A stretch of 64,000 bases of DNA, taken from assembly GCA_900315635.1 (NCBI GenBank), contig OMZV01000008.1, forward strand, positions 1 to 64,000. The letters are read 5' to 3'. Under the pieces are notes generated by a model. That model saw only the letters and a program-made list of their open reading frames with translations. It was not told where the DNA came from and did not search any database. Shown one piece after another: positions 35,359 through 43,233 of the stretch. Position numbers and translations under genes: made by a program. Numbering within the stretch: position 1 is the first letter of the stretch; the number at the start of each line of letters is the position of its first letter. This DNA is from an uncultured Prevotella sp. GTDB lineage: Bacteria > Bacteroidota > Bacteroidia > Bacteroidales > Bacteroidaceae.

Positions 35359-37155
35359 CTAGTGCTTTACTACTTTGCTGGTGACGGACTTGCCATTGCT
35401 GAGGGTAGCCTTGCGGATAAGGACACCACGAAAGGAATCGGGATTGGCGACCTCTATGCCACCGGTAGTGAAATAGCGGACACCGGAAAGAGAGGCGTTG
35501 TCACTGACCTGGCTGATACCAGTAGCCTGACCGTCGAGAGAAGGATAATACTCATCGACAGAAGAGATGGCATCGGCATTCTCATTCTTCATTATGTCCT
35601 CGACAAGCGAGTTGCAATAGACCTCGATATTGGTGTACCAGCCCTTGCCACCCTTTGCCGGGTCGTCGATAGAGTAAGTCTTTGCGTCGCTGGCATCACT
35701 GGGATTCAGTCCGTGGGCTGTCTCCCAATCGTCAGGGATTCCGTCACGGTCGGTGTCTATGAGGGTAGTCTTCGTAAGTCCCCACCCCGGAGTGTCCTCA
35801 GTGTAGCCATTGCAATCGGCAACAAGGTCGATGATACCAGCTGTTGTCGTGCCGTTGCTACCGGTGTAGGTAGTAGTGCCATTCTCGGCGTCACTGACAT
35901 AACGGGCATCGACCTCATCACGATGAAGGCTGGCTCCTGCGTAAGCAAGGACTTTATTGTAAGCCGTCTCGGCAGATTGTGTTGTCACCTCACCGATAGG
36001 CGCACCTGGACCATCGAGCTTAATGCTAACTACATCATCACCGGCTTTGTTCTTCTTGTATGTTACGGTATCGTTGCCCTGACCGTAATAGTGTGCTGTG
36101 TCGATACTGTAGCGTTCGCCGTCGATAGTGTAAGTTCCATTATCGTAGGCAACACCCTTCCAGTCGTAGTTCTGGGCCTCATCACCTGCATCAGCGACAT
36201 AGTTTCCGTTGATGAAATAACGGCTTGTCATTCCGAAGCACCAGTTGTTGCCGCTGGAGTTGTCGCTGGCAGCCACCGTCACCTGAGTGACACGGCGCTT
36301 GCTGCGAGTGCCCGGACCAGCCTTGTAGTAGTTGTTGACGATGTTGACATATCCACCGCCCGGACCACCATAGCAGCCACCGGTTCCCCAGTTGTACATC
36401 ACGCAGTTACGAAGGTCGACATTCTCAGCCTGAACGGTGTTGCTCCAGTTGTAGTCGCTGAACTTGTCGTTGTTCTTGTAACCAGTCCAGCCATAGCGAG
36501 CGCCACAGAATCGTGGCACACGGTTCTGCATGAAACCTAGGAAGTTATGATGGAACGATGCCAGTTTGCCGCCCCATATACCACCGTAGGAGTGAGCGCC
36601 CTTACCGTGTCCGGCATTGGCAAGCGCCTCGCCGAGCATGCACCATTGCATAGTGAAGTTGTTGTTGTCGTAGAACGAAGCCAGCTCGTCGATGCTCCAG
36701 CTCATAGAGCAGTGGTCGAGGATGATGTCCTTGTAATGGCGAGCCCAGATAGCGTCGGCACCGTCGTTGACGTCCTTCTCCTGTCCGCGGCGGAAGCGGA
36801 TGAAGCGGATGATGATGTTGTTGCCCTTAGGCTGAACGGTGTAATAACGCAGGGTGATGCCAGGTGCGGGAGCCGTCTGTCCCTCGATGGTAATGTTTGC
36901 CTTGATGTCGAGCGGACTACGCAATGCAATGACGCCAGCGACATCGAATACGACGATGCGGTTGGACTTCGATACGGCAGAACGGAGCGAGCCTGTGCCG
37001 GAGTCATTGAGATTGGTGACGTGGACGATATTGCCGCCGCGTCCGCCCTTAGCATAGCGTCCGTGACCCTCGGCACCTGGGAATGCCGGGGCTTGGGCCA
37101 TTGCAACGGTGCTAAGCACTGCCGCAACAGCCGACAGAATGAATTTTGAATACAT
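35359..37155 (-). CDS. PL1-family pectate lyase with C-terminal T9SS sorting domain
   Basis: A 598-residue secreted enzyme that cleaves polygalacturonan by beta-elimination. The signal peptide ends at TVAMAQ. The right-handed beta-helix contains IEGQTAPAPGITLRYY, the ILDHCSMSWSIDE motif (calcium/substrate region of PL1) and the catalytic arginine segment RVPRF (R212-R215). A DTDRDGIPDDWE calcium-binding motif of thrombospondin type 3 style follows the helix. The last 50-odd residues (from GISQVSD to SKVVKH) look like a type A T9SS sorting domain, so it is probably exported by the nearby SprA. No other pectin genes lie beside it. Confidence 0.88.
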   Translation of the reverse strand: MYSKFILSAVAAVLSTVAMAQAPAFPGAEGHGRYAKGGRGGNIVHVTNLNDSGTGSLRSAVSKSNRIVVFDVAGVIALRSPLDIKANITIEGQTAPAPGITLRYYTVQPKGNNIIIRFIRFRRGQEKDVNDGADAIWARHYKDIILDHCSMSWSIDELASFYDNNNFTMQWCMLGEALANAGHGKGAHSYGGIWGGKLASFHHNFLGFMQNRVPRFCGARYGWTGYKNNDKFSDYNWSNTVQAENVDLRNCVMYNWGTGGCYGGPGGGYVNIVNNYYKAGPGTRSKRRVTQVTVAASDNSSGNNWCFGMTSRYFINGNYVADAGDEAQNYDWKGVAYDNGTYTIDGERYSIDTAHYYGQGNDTVTYKKNKAGDDVVSIKLDGPGAPIGEVTTQSAETAYNKVLAYAGASLHRDEVDARYVSDAENGTTTYTGSNGTTTAGIIDLVADCNGYTEDTPGWGLTKTTLIDTDRDGIPDDWETAHGLNPSDASDAKTYSIDDPAKGGKGWYTNIEVYCNSLVEDIMKNENADAISSVDEYYPSLDGQATGISQVSDNASLSGVRYFTTGGIEVANPDSFRGVLIRKATLSNGKSVTSKVVKH

Positions 37156-37193
37156 TTCTTTTAAGTTATGTTTTAGTAGTTTCTATTCATATA

Positions 37194-37262
37194 GCGTCCT
37201 ACGGACGCATTTTTATTATGCACTTCGTGCAGATAAACGACGAAGTCGTTTTACCGAAGGTA
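37194..37262. repeat. Array of four triloop hairpins upstream of pectate lyase
   Basis: Four perfect hairpins in 69 bp: GCGTCC-TAC-GGACGC (37194-37208), TGCAC-TTC-GTGCA (37219-37231), AAACGAC-GAA-GTCGTTT (37235-37251) and TACC-GAA-GGTA (37252-37262, sharing one base). They lie between the lipocalin-like gene and the pectate lyase gene, both on the minus strand. Confidence 0.85.
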
Positions 37263-37271
37263 GTTTATAAT

Positions 37272-37673
37272 CTACTTCCTCTTGTAAACGATGTCGCCAC
37301 CAAGCAGGGTGATGGTGTTAGCTTTGAGGTCGACGATGCCGGTGTCGCTGACTGTAGTGTCGGCAGGAAGGCCCTCGGCGGTGCTTGTGGCACTGATGAC
37401 GATAGTGTCGCCGCCCGTGACCTTCCATTTCTTATACTGATAGGTCGGCATGTTTATCGACTGGGCTGAGCCATCGCCCTTGAGGGTAACGCCCATCGTG
37501 TCGGATATTTCGCCTGTATCGGCATCACCGGTAACAATCCAGTCACCAGTAACAGAGTCGGCAAGGCTCTCCTTCTTCGGTGTCGAGTCGTCAACGGGCT
37601 TGTTGGGGTTGTCGCTGTTGCCGCATGAGGCCAGTGCCAATGCCGAAAGTAAAATTACGCTTAGTTTCTTCAT
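37272..37673 (-). CDS. Lipocalin-like lipoprotein
   Basis: A 133-residue lipoprotein (lipobox LASC, Cys about 17) with a Ser/Pro/Lys linker and a small beta-rich domain. The MPTYQYKKWKVTGGDTIVI stretch and the final TLLGGDIVYKRK resemble the Lipocalin_3-type domain found in many Bacteroidota lipoproteins. Ligand and role are unknown. It lies upstream of the pectate lyase on the same strand, 116 bp away, with the triloop hairpin array between, so cotranscription is uncertain. Confidence 0.65.
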   Translation of the reverse strand: MKKLSVILLSALALASCGNSDNPNKPVDDSTPKKESLADSVTGDWIVTGDADTGEISDTMGVTLKGDGSAQSINMPTYQYKKWKVTGGDTIVISATSTAEGLPADTTVSDTGIVDLKANTITLLGGDIVYKRK

Positions 37674-37704
37674 ATATACTTACATTTATAGGCTTGCGCC
37701 TAAA

Positions 37705-37767
37705 AATCATATACAAAAAAGTCCCAGACTACGGGTATGTTTTCCATTAGTCCAGGACTGATTTTTT
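37705..37767. terminator. Bidirectional terminator downstream of acyl-CoA dehydrogenase
   Basis: AGTCCCAGACTA (37710-37721) and TAGTCCAGGACT (37748-37759) pair as two 5-bp helices around an internal mismatch, with A-runs on the left and T-runs on the right. It most likely ends the etf-acd transcript on the minus strand. The rest of 37768-37992 holds only repeat-like phrases such as GTCTC-TACGG-GAGAC and two GGTTGCCCGATAA copies; no gene is seen. Confidence 0.6.
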
Positions 37768-37992
37768 ATTTGAACATAGATTACGAGAGACCATGTGATA
37801 TTCTTAGGTCTCTACGGGAGACTATGCGCTACGCTAAGGTCTCCCATACTGATGGGATAAATCGAGCCACTCATCGAAACCTCTGTAGGGGCAACCTAAG
37901 CAAAGCGCATGGTTGCCCGATAAGCCCGATAAAGGCTTTTATTTGTGAAATCGATGGGTTGCCCGATAAAGACATTTATTGGTGGAATCGAT

Positions 37993-39720
37993 TTATTCCC
38001 CGGTCTTCTCCGGCTCGGCAGCCTCGAAGTACTGGAGCTCGTCGGCATTGAAAGCCTTGACGTAAGCGGCATGACCGATAACCTCTTCCTCAGCAGCACG
38101 GACGTAAACCTGTGCAGACTTGGCGAAGAGCTCAGGAGCAACGCTGGCGTCCTTGATGATGAGCAGCGACATGATGATGTCGGCAGTCATATCGTAGAGA
38201 CGACGGGCGAGGAAGTCGTGCTCCTCCTGATTACCATCGTTCTTAACCTTCTCGACAGCCTCCTCATACAGAGGAACGAGCTTCTCGACACGAGCGAGGA
38301 GAGCCTTCATATCGTCGCTGATCTCCTCGGCAAGCATCTCCTTGATGATGTTGAGGTAGGTGCCGTTGGTGATGTAGCGGACAGCTGCGACAACCTGGAG
38401 CTGTGTTGTTCCCTCATAGATAGAGAAGATGCGGGCGTCGCGATAGAGGCGCTGGCTCTTGTACTCCATGATGAAACCTGAACCACCGTGAATAGAGATG
38501 GCATCGTAAGCGTTCTGGTTGGCATACTCGGAGTTCATACCCTTAGCCAGTGGAGTGAAGGCATCAGCCAGACGGCTGTACTTCTTCATTTCCTTGCGCT
38601 CGTCAGGAGTGAGCTTGCGGTCGCGTGAGATGTCCTCAAGAGCCTTGTAGATGTCGACGTAACGGGCTGTCTGATACAACAGGCTACGACCGGCATCGAG
38701 CTTTGCCTTCATGCGAGAAAGCATATCGTAAACAGCCGGGAAGGTGATAATCTTCTTTCCGAACTGCTGGCGCTCCTTGGCGTAAGCAAGACCCTCATTG
38801 TAAGCCTCCTGCTCAACACCGACGCTCTGTGCGGCGATACCCAGACGGGCACCGTTCATCAGACTCATGACGTACTTGATAAGTCCGAGACGACGCTCAC
38901 CGCAGATCTCTGCCTTGGCGTTCTTGAAGACGAGCTCGCAGGTTGGTGAACCGTGGATACCAAGCTTGTTCTCGATGTGGCGGACTGTTACACCGCCGTC
39001 GCGCTTGTCGTAGATGAACATTGACAGTCCACGACCATCGTGTGTGCCTTCCTCAGAACGTGCGAGGACGAGGTGAATATCTGAGTCTCCGTTGGTGATG
39101 AAACGCTTAACACCATTCAGGCGCCATGTACCGTCGGCATCCTGGGTAGCCTTGAGCATAACGTGCTGAAGGTCAGAACCTGCGTCAGGCTCAGTGAGGT
39201 CCATTGACATTGTCTCGCCTGCGCTGATGCGAGGGATGTACTTCTCCTGCTGCTCCTTTGAACCGAACTCATAGAGAGTGTCGATACAGCTCTGCAGCGA
39301 CCATACGTTCTGGAAACCAGCGTCGGCAGCGCTGATAACCTCAGAAAGCATTGAGAAGACGGTGTTAGGGATGTTCAGTCCACCGAAACGGCGAGGCATT
39401 GAAATGCCCCAGAGTCCTGCCTTGCGGGTAGCGTCGAGGTTCTCGTAAGTCTTCGAGGCGTACTTCATACGTCCGTCAACGAGGTGCGGACCCTCAAGGT
39501 CGACTGACTCAGAGTTTGGCTCGATGATGTTTGCAGCTACGTCGCCTGTAATCTCGAGCAGGCGCTTGTAGTTCTCGATGGCATCCTCGTAGTTGATAGG
39601 TGCATCGGCGTATGTATCCTTATCGGCGTAGTCGCGCTCCTTGAGGTCGACGATACGCTTCATCAGAGGATTGTTCAGGTGGAACGCAATCTCTGGATGA
39701 TCTGTATAGTAATTTGCCAT
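37993..39720 (-). CDS. Acyl-CoA dehydrogenase family protein
   Basis: A 575-residue FAD enzyme, longer than the common 380-residue form, as in the C-terminally extended Bacteroidota group. N-terminal helical extension (about 1-70), then the acyl-CoA dehydrogenase core: MDLTEPDAGSDLQ (FAD/substrate strand), GVKRFITNGDSD, and the C-terminal helical region with HGGSGFIMEY and the IYEGTTQLQ motif. A further helical domain follows. It is the last gene of an etfB-etfA-acd transcript, so EtfAB is its electron acceptor. The acyl-CoA substrate is unknown. A 50-bp tandem repeat array lies directly 5' of its ATG. Confidence 0.92.
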   Translation of the reverse strand: MANYYTDHPEIAFHLNNPLMKRIVDLKERDYADKDTYADAPINYEDAIENYKRLLEITGDVAANIIEPNSESVDLEGPHLVDGRMKYASKTYENLDATRKAGLWGISMPRRFGGLNIPNTVFSMLSEVISAADAGFQNVWSLQSCIDTLYEFGSKEQQEKYIPRISAGETMSMDLTEPDAGSDLQHVMLKATQDADGTWRLNGVKRFITNGDSDIHLVLARSEEGTHDGRGLSMFIYDKRDGGVTVRHIENKLGIHGSPTCELVFKNAKAEICGERRLGLIKYVMSLMNGARLGIAAQSVGVEQEAYNEGLAYAKERQQFGKKIITFPAVYDMLSRMKAKLDAGRSLLYQTARYVDIYKALEDISRDRKLTPDERKEMKKYSRLADAFTPLAKGMNSEYANQNAYDAISIHGGSGFIMEYKSQRLYRDARIFSIYEGTTQLQVVAAVRYITNGTYLNIIKEMLAEEISDDMKALLARVEKLVPLYEEAVEKVKNDGNQEEHDFLARRLYDMTADIIMSLLIIKDASVAPELFAKSAQVYVRAAEEEVIGHAAYVKAFNADELQYFEAAEPEKTGE

Positions 39721-39995
39721 AATATTTAATGTGTAATTACTAATTACGAATTACGAATTAGTTGCTTCGCAATTTTTAATTACTAGTTTTTAATTACTAA
39801 TTATGAATTAGTTGCTTCGCAATTTTTAATTACTAGTTTTTAATTACTAATTATGAATTGGTTGCTTCGCAATTTTTAATTACTAGTTTTTAATTACTAA
39901 TTATGAATTTTGGTTGCTTCGCAATTTTTAATTATTAATTATTAATTCGTAATCGCGCAGCGACCAACTAGTAATTCGTAATTAGTAATTAGTAA
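39721..39995. repeat. 50-bp tandem repeat array between etfA and acyl-CoA dehydrogenase
   Basis: Four copies of GTTGCTTCGCAATTTTTAAT begin at 39761, 39811, 39861 and about 39913. The 50-bp unit also contains TACTAGTTTTTAATTACTAA. Each copy holds the triloop hairpin TTGC-TTC-GCAA; the last segment (39953-39964) has a related TCGC-GCA-GCGA hairpin in an AT-rich surround. The array fills the whole gap inside an operon. Confidence 0.9.
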
Positions 39996-41018
39996 TTACT
40001 TTGAATTCTGTTTGTAATACTTAATTAGCTTTGGAATGACATCCTCAACGGTGCCGTTGATGACATAGTCGGCAATCTTGTTGATTGGAGCATCAGGATC
40101 GCTGTTGATAGAGATGACGATACCGGCATCCTGCATTCCGGCGATGTGCTGAATCTGACCAGAGATACCGCAGGCAATGTAAACCTTCGGGTGAACGGTG
40201 ACACCGGTCTGACCAATCTGACGATCGTGGTCGACCCATCCTGCATCGACAGCGGCACGGCTTGCGCCTACCTCGGCGTGAAGCTCCTTAGCCAGCTGGA
40301 ACAGCATGTCGAAACCTTCCTTTGAGCCCATTCCGTAACCACCGGCAACGACGATGGCTGCGCCCTTAAGGTTGTTCTTGGCAGCCTCGACATGGCGCTC
40401 GATGACCTGAACGGCATAAGATGCCGGGTCAACATATTTCTTTGGATCCGGGTAAACGACCTCGCCCTTAGCCTTGCCCTCATAGAGGGCCTTCTGCATG
40501 ACACCGCTGCGGACGGTAGCCATCTGTGGACGGTGGTCGGCGTTAACGATGGTAGCGACGATGTTACCGCCGAAAGCCGGACGAATCTGATATAGCAGAT
40601 TGTCGTAGTGCTTGCCGGTCTTCTTGTCGTCGTAGTCGCCAATCTCCAGTGCTGTGCAGTCGGCGGTCAATCCACTTGTCAGTGATGATGACACGCGCGG
40701 ACCGAGGTCACGACCTATGACGGTAGCGCCGAGCAGAGCAACCTGCGGCTTCTCCTCTTTGAAGAGGTTTACAAGAATATCTGTGTGTGGTGCTGATGTG
40801 TATGGGAACAGTCCCTCGCCATCGAAGACGTACAGTTTGTCGACGCCGTAAGGGAGAATCTGATCCTCAACCTTGCCCTTGATGCCTGTTCCGGCAACAA
40901 CAGCCTCGAGGTCGACACCGAGTTCATTGGCCAGCTTGCGACCCTTTGTCAGCAGCTCCTGAGAGACCTCAGCAACGGTGGTCTTCTCTATTTCGCAATA
41001 TACAAAAACGTTGTTCAT
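39996..41018 (-). CDS. etfA: Electron transfer flavoprotein alpha subunit
   Basis: A 340-residue subunit that carries the catalytic FAD of EtfAB, taking electrons from acyl-CoA dehydrogenases. N-terminal domain with VFVYCEIEKTTVAEVSQELL; the C-terminal FAD domain has GASRAAVDAGWVDHDRQIG, TGVTVHPKVYIACGISG and the QHIAGM segment, then ISINSDPDAPI, all hallmarks of EtfA. The ATG at 41018 is chosen; the in-frame extension to 41081 would translate a GATGAT microsatellite. It lies between etfB and the acyl-CoA dehydrogenase gene. Confidence 0.95.
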   Translation of the reverse strand: MNNVFVYCEIEKTTVAEVSQELLTKGRKLANELGVDLEAVVAGTGIKGKVEDQILPYGVDKLYVFDGEGLFPYTSAPHTDILVNLFKEEKPQVALLGATVIGRDLGPRVSSSLTSGLTADCTALEIGDYDDKKTGKHYDNLLYQIRPAFGGNIVATIVNADHRPQMATVRSGVMQKALYEGKAKGEVVYPDPKKYVDPASYAVQVIERHVEAAKNNLKGAAIVVAGGYGMGSKEGFDMLFQLAKELHAEVGASRAAVDAGWVDHDRQIGQTGVTVHPKVYIACGISGQIQHIAGMQDAGIVISINSDPDAPINKIADYVINGTVEDVIPKLIKYYKQNSK

Positions 41019-41031
41019 AATTTCTTCATTT

Positions 41032-41117
41032 GGATGATATGATGATTTGATGATATGATGATATGATGATTTGATGAGCATCCCATCATCTCATCATCCC
41101 ATCATCCCATCATCATC
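41032..41117. repeat. GATGAT/CATCATCCC simple-sequence inverted repeat between etfB and etfA
   Basis: GATGATATGATGATTTGATG units (41032-41077) run head-on into CATCATCCC units (41079-41117), so the strand can fold back. The TGA stop codon of etfB (complement of 41113-41115) is inside the repeat. Confidence 0.85.
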
Positions 41118-41994
41118 CTATAATCTTTTCGGCCAACAATTCCTTTACAAGTCCCTCGATGTCGGCATCGCTGCTTGTGAGGGTCTTACTCTCCTTAGCC
41201 TGGAACACGATGTTCTTAACAGCCTTAACCTTGGTAGGTGAGCCAGCCAGACCGCACTGCTCGTAGTCGGCACCGCAGTCGGCAATGCTCCACTGACCAA
41301 GTGTCAGGTATGGACGGCTCTCATAGAGGTCGGCCCAAGGCTCATCGCCCTTGCGCTCCATAGGGCAGGTAGCGTACTTGTACTTCATGACAAGCTTGGC
41401 GTTGCATGGACGGGCAGGAGCAGCTGTTCCGTTGACGGTGATAAGAACTGGCAGCGGAGCAACGACAGTCTCGACACCACCATCGATGTGGCGGCGGATA
41501 GTTGCCTTGCCATCCTCGACTTTCTCAATCTCCTCGGCGTAGGTCACCTGGTTCAGTCCGAGCTTCTGTGCAACCTGCGGACCAACCTGTGCGGTATCAC
41601 CATCGATAGCCTGACGACCACCGACAACGATGTCGACCTTGCCTGTAACCTCGGCAATCTTCTCGATTCCCTTGGCGAGGAAGTAAGATGTAGCGAGCGT
41701 ATCAGCACCGGCACTCTTGCGGTCGGTGAGCAGATAGCCATAGTCAGCACCACGGTAGAGTCCCTGACGGATAATCTCGCCTGCACGTGGAGGACCCATC
41801 GTGAGCATTGTTACTGTAGAGCCAGGGAACTCGTCCTTCAGGCGAAGGGCTTGCTCCAGGGCGTTCAAGTCTTCTGGATTAAAAATTGCAGGAAGGGCAG
41901 CACGGTTGACGGTGCCTTCGGCTGTCATGGCATCCTTTCCCACATTTCGTGTGTCTGGTACCTGCTTGGCAAGTACTACAATGTTTAATTTCAT
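41113..41994 (-). CDS. etfB: Electron transfer flavoprotein beta subunit
   Basis: A 293-residue AMP/nucleotide-binding subunit of EtfAB. It shows LNIVVLAKQVPDTRNVG at the N terminus, FNPEDLNALEQALRLKDE, VTMLTMGPPRAGEIIRQGL, and the ETF beta signature VVGGRQAIDGDTAQVGPQVA. Length is a little over the 255-260 of mitochondrial EtfB, as usual in Bacteroidota. First gene of the etfB-etfA-acd transcript; a perfect promoter lies 47 bp upstream. The operon may serve fatty-acid or amino-acid-derived acyl-CoA oxidation or an electron-bifurcating reaction; the sequence does not decide. Confidence 0.95.
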   Translation of the reverse strand: MKLNIVVLAKQVPDTRNVGKDAMTAEGTVNRAALPAIFNPEDLNALEQALRLKDEFPGSTVTMLTMGPPRAGEIIRQGLYRGADYGYLLTDRKSAGADTLATSYFLAKGIEKIAEVTGKVDIVVGGRQAIDGDTAQVGPQVAQKLGLNQVTYAEEIEKVEDGKATIRRHIDGGVETVVAPLPVLITVNGTAAPARPCNAKLVMKYKYATCPMERKGDEPWADLYESRPYLTLGQWSIADCGADYEQCGLAGSPTKVKAVKNIVFQAKESKTLTSSDADIEGLVKELLAEKIIG

Positions 41995-42040
41995 ACGAAA
42001 ATATAAAATGTTATTTTGATATTCTTTGATTAATCGGCGG

Positions 42041-42071
42041 CAAAGTTACAAATATTTTACTCCTTTACAAA
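42041..42071 (-). promoter_or_regulatory. etfB promoter, exact Bacteroidota consensus
   Basis: On the minus strand TTTG (42068-42071), a 19-base spacer, and TAACTTTG (42041-42048). The leader to the etfB ATG at 41994 would be about 45 nt. Confidence 0.85.
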
Positions 42072-43169
42072 ATAAAACAAGGCAAAAATGCACAAATCAG
42101 TCGTAAACGTGCACATATCAGCCACTTTGAGCAATAAACTTTTTTATTTGGTCGCAAAAGTCGTGGTTGCAAAGGCTGCTAAGTTGCAGTAAAGGTTGCA
42201 AAGGTTGCGGTTGCAAAAGTTGCAAAAAGAATTTTCCAACATTACATTCCACCCCTTTGCTGGGTTCATACCTTGTAATTGGATCGATTGCGAAAAAGTA
42301 ACAAAAGTAACAAAGTAACGGTAACAAAGTAACAAATTCGCCCCGCAATGTATGAGTAAGAGGGTAACGTTAAAGTTATTATTAATATATAATAATATAT
42401 TATTATATATTAATAATAAAATTTATTACTTACAATTTATAACAAAATTGAGATGTGCTTGATGTTGGAAAATCGAATTTGTTACTTTGTTACCGTTACC
42501 TTGTTACCATTGTTACTCCCAACTGACTTTCCGCAAGTTCCATTTTTGCCATAATCTATTTAAAATCAAATGGTTACTAGTAGGCACTTTGATTTGTCGA
42601 CCACGAAAGAAAGAATTGTTCTGCGTTACGGACATAATGAATTATGCCACTATATGGTGGAAATCATATTAGAAAATCCTAATTGCAACTTTTGCAACCC
42701 TTTTTGTCTTTTCCTTATTGCAAAGATGCAACGCTTTATTTTCATGACCTTTGCGGAATAGCCGCCACTTATGCCGCATTTACTGGTTGTTTGTATTGTC
42801 CCCACTCGCTACGTAAACGTTAAGAAATGGCTAAGGAACCGCCAGGAGATAGCATAGAAGAGGCTGAAACCTCAACAAACATCACGGAAGAGCCTCGTAG
42901 TGATAAACTATATGTAGACACAAAGGAAGGGAATAGCCTCGAAGAGGCTATCCGCACAAAGCTTACATCCTTCGCACCAACATTTTTCCGTAGGAAAACA
43001 TCTGCGGAATCTGCGTTATCTGCGTGAAATATTAAGCCGAATCTTCTGTGGAAGATCTGTGCCATCTGTGTATCTGTGTGGAAAGGTCATCCACTGAACC
43101 AGTAGGGGCGGCATTTCCTCTATCTATCAGCCACTTACAACTTCGTGGCAAATTCTTGGGTATTTACGT
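42072..43169. other. 1.1-kb gene-free region rich in palindromes and shared repeats
   Basis: Nothing here reads as a convincing gene. The only ATG frame of note (42827-43027, 66 residues) overlaps triloop hairpins and dispersed repeats and is discounted. Contents in order: direct GTTGCAAA units (42167-42225), the nested palindrome at 42209-42699, a hairpin ATAGCCTC-GAA-GAGGCTAT (42932-42950), TTTTCC-GTA-GGAAAA (42985-42999), tandem TCTGCG(G/T) units, and a 27-bp stretch (43055-43081) shared with 26492-26518. Confidence 0.6.
42209..42699. repeat. Nested, roughly concentric inverted repeats with a perfect 44-bp central palindrome
   Basis: Outer pair: GGTTGCAAAAGTTGCAA at 42209-42225 and its complement at 42683-42699. 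Middle pair: 43-bp arms at 42298-42340 and 42474-42516 that differ at three positions, with the inner 26 bases identical (GTAACAAAGTAACAAATTCG end). Centre: a perfect 44-bp AT palindrome at 42376-42419. The three axes lie within about 60 bp of each other. Outside genes and near no transposase. Confidence 0.85.
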
Positions 43170-43200
43170 TTTGATTTCTCTAAAGATTATTGTATCTTTG
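43170..43200 (+). promoter_or_regulatory. dnaG promoter, exact Bacteroidota consensus
   Basis: TTTG at 43170-43173, a 19-base spacer and TATCTTTG at 43193-43200; ATG follows at 43234. Confidence 0.85.
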
Positions 43201-43233
43201 TAGTCAAGTTTCGGAAAGGAGAAAAAACAACGA

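Noticed and set aside
39761-39950. Possible CRISPR array
   Set aside because: The 50-bp units are tandem with no unique spacers between them, and no cas gene is present.
42827-43027. 66-residue ATG frame in the gene-free region
   Set aside because: It runs through dispersed repeats and two perfect triloop hairpins that continue past its stop, has no promoter or recognisable domain, and its 3' part matches intergenic repeat DNA at 35 kb.
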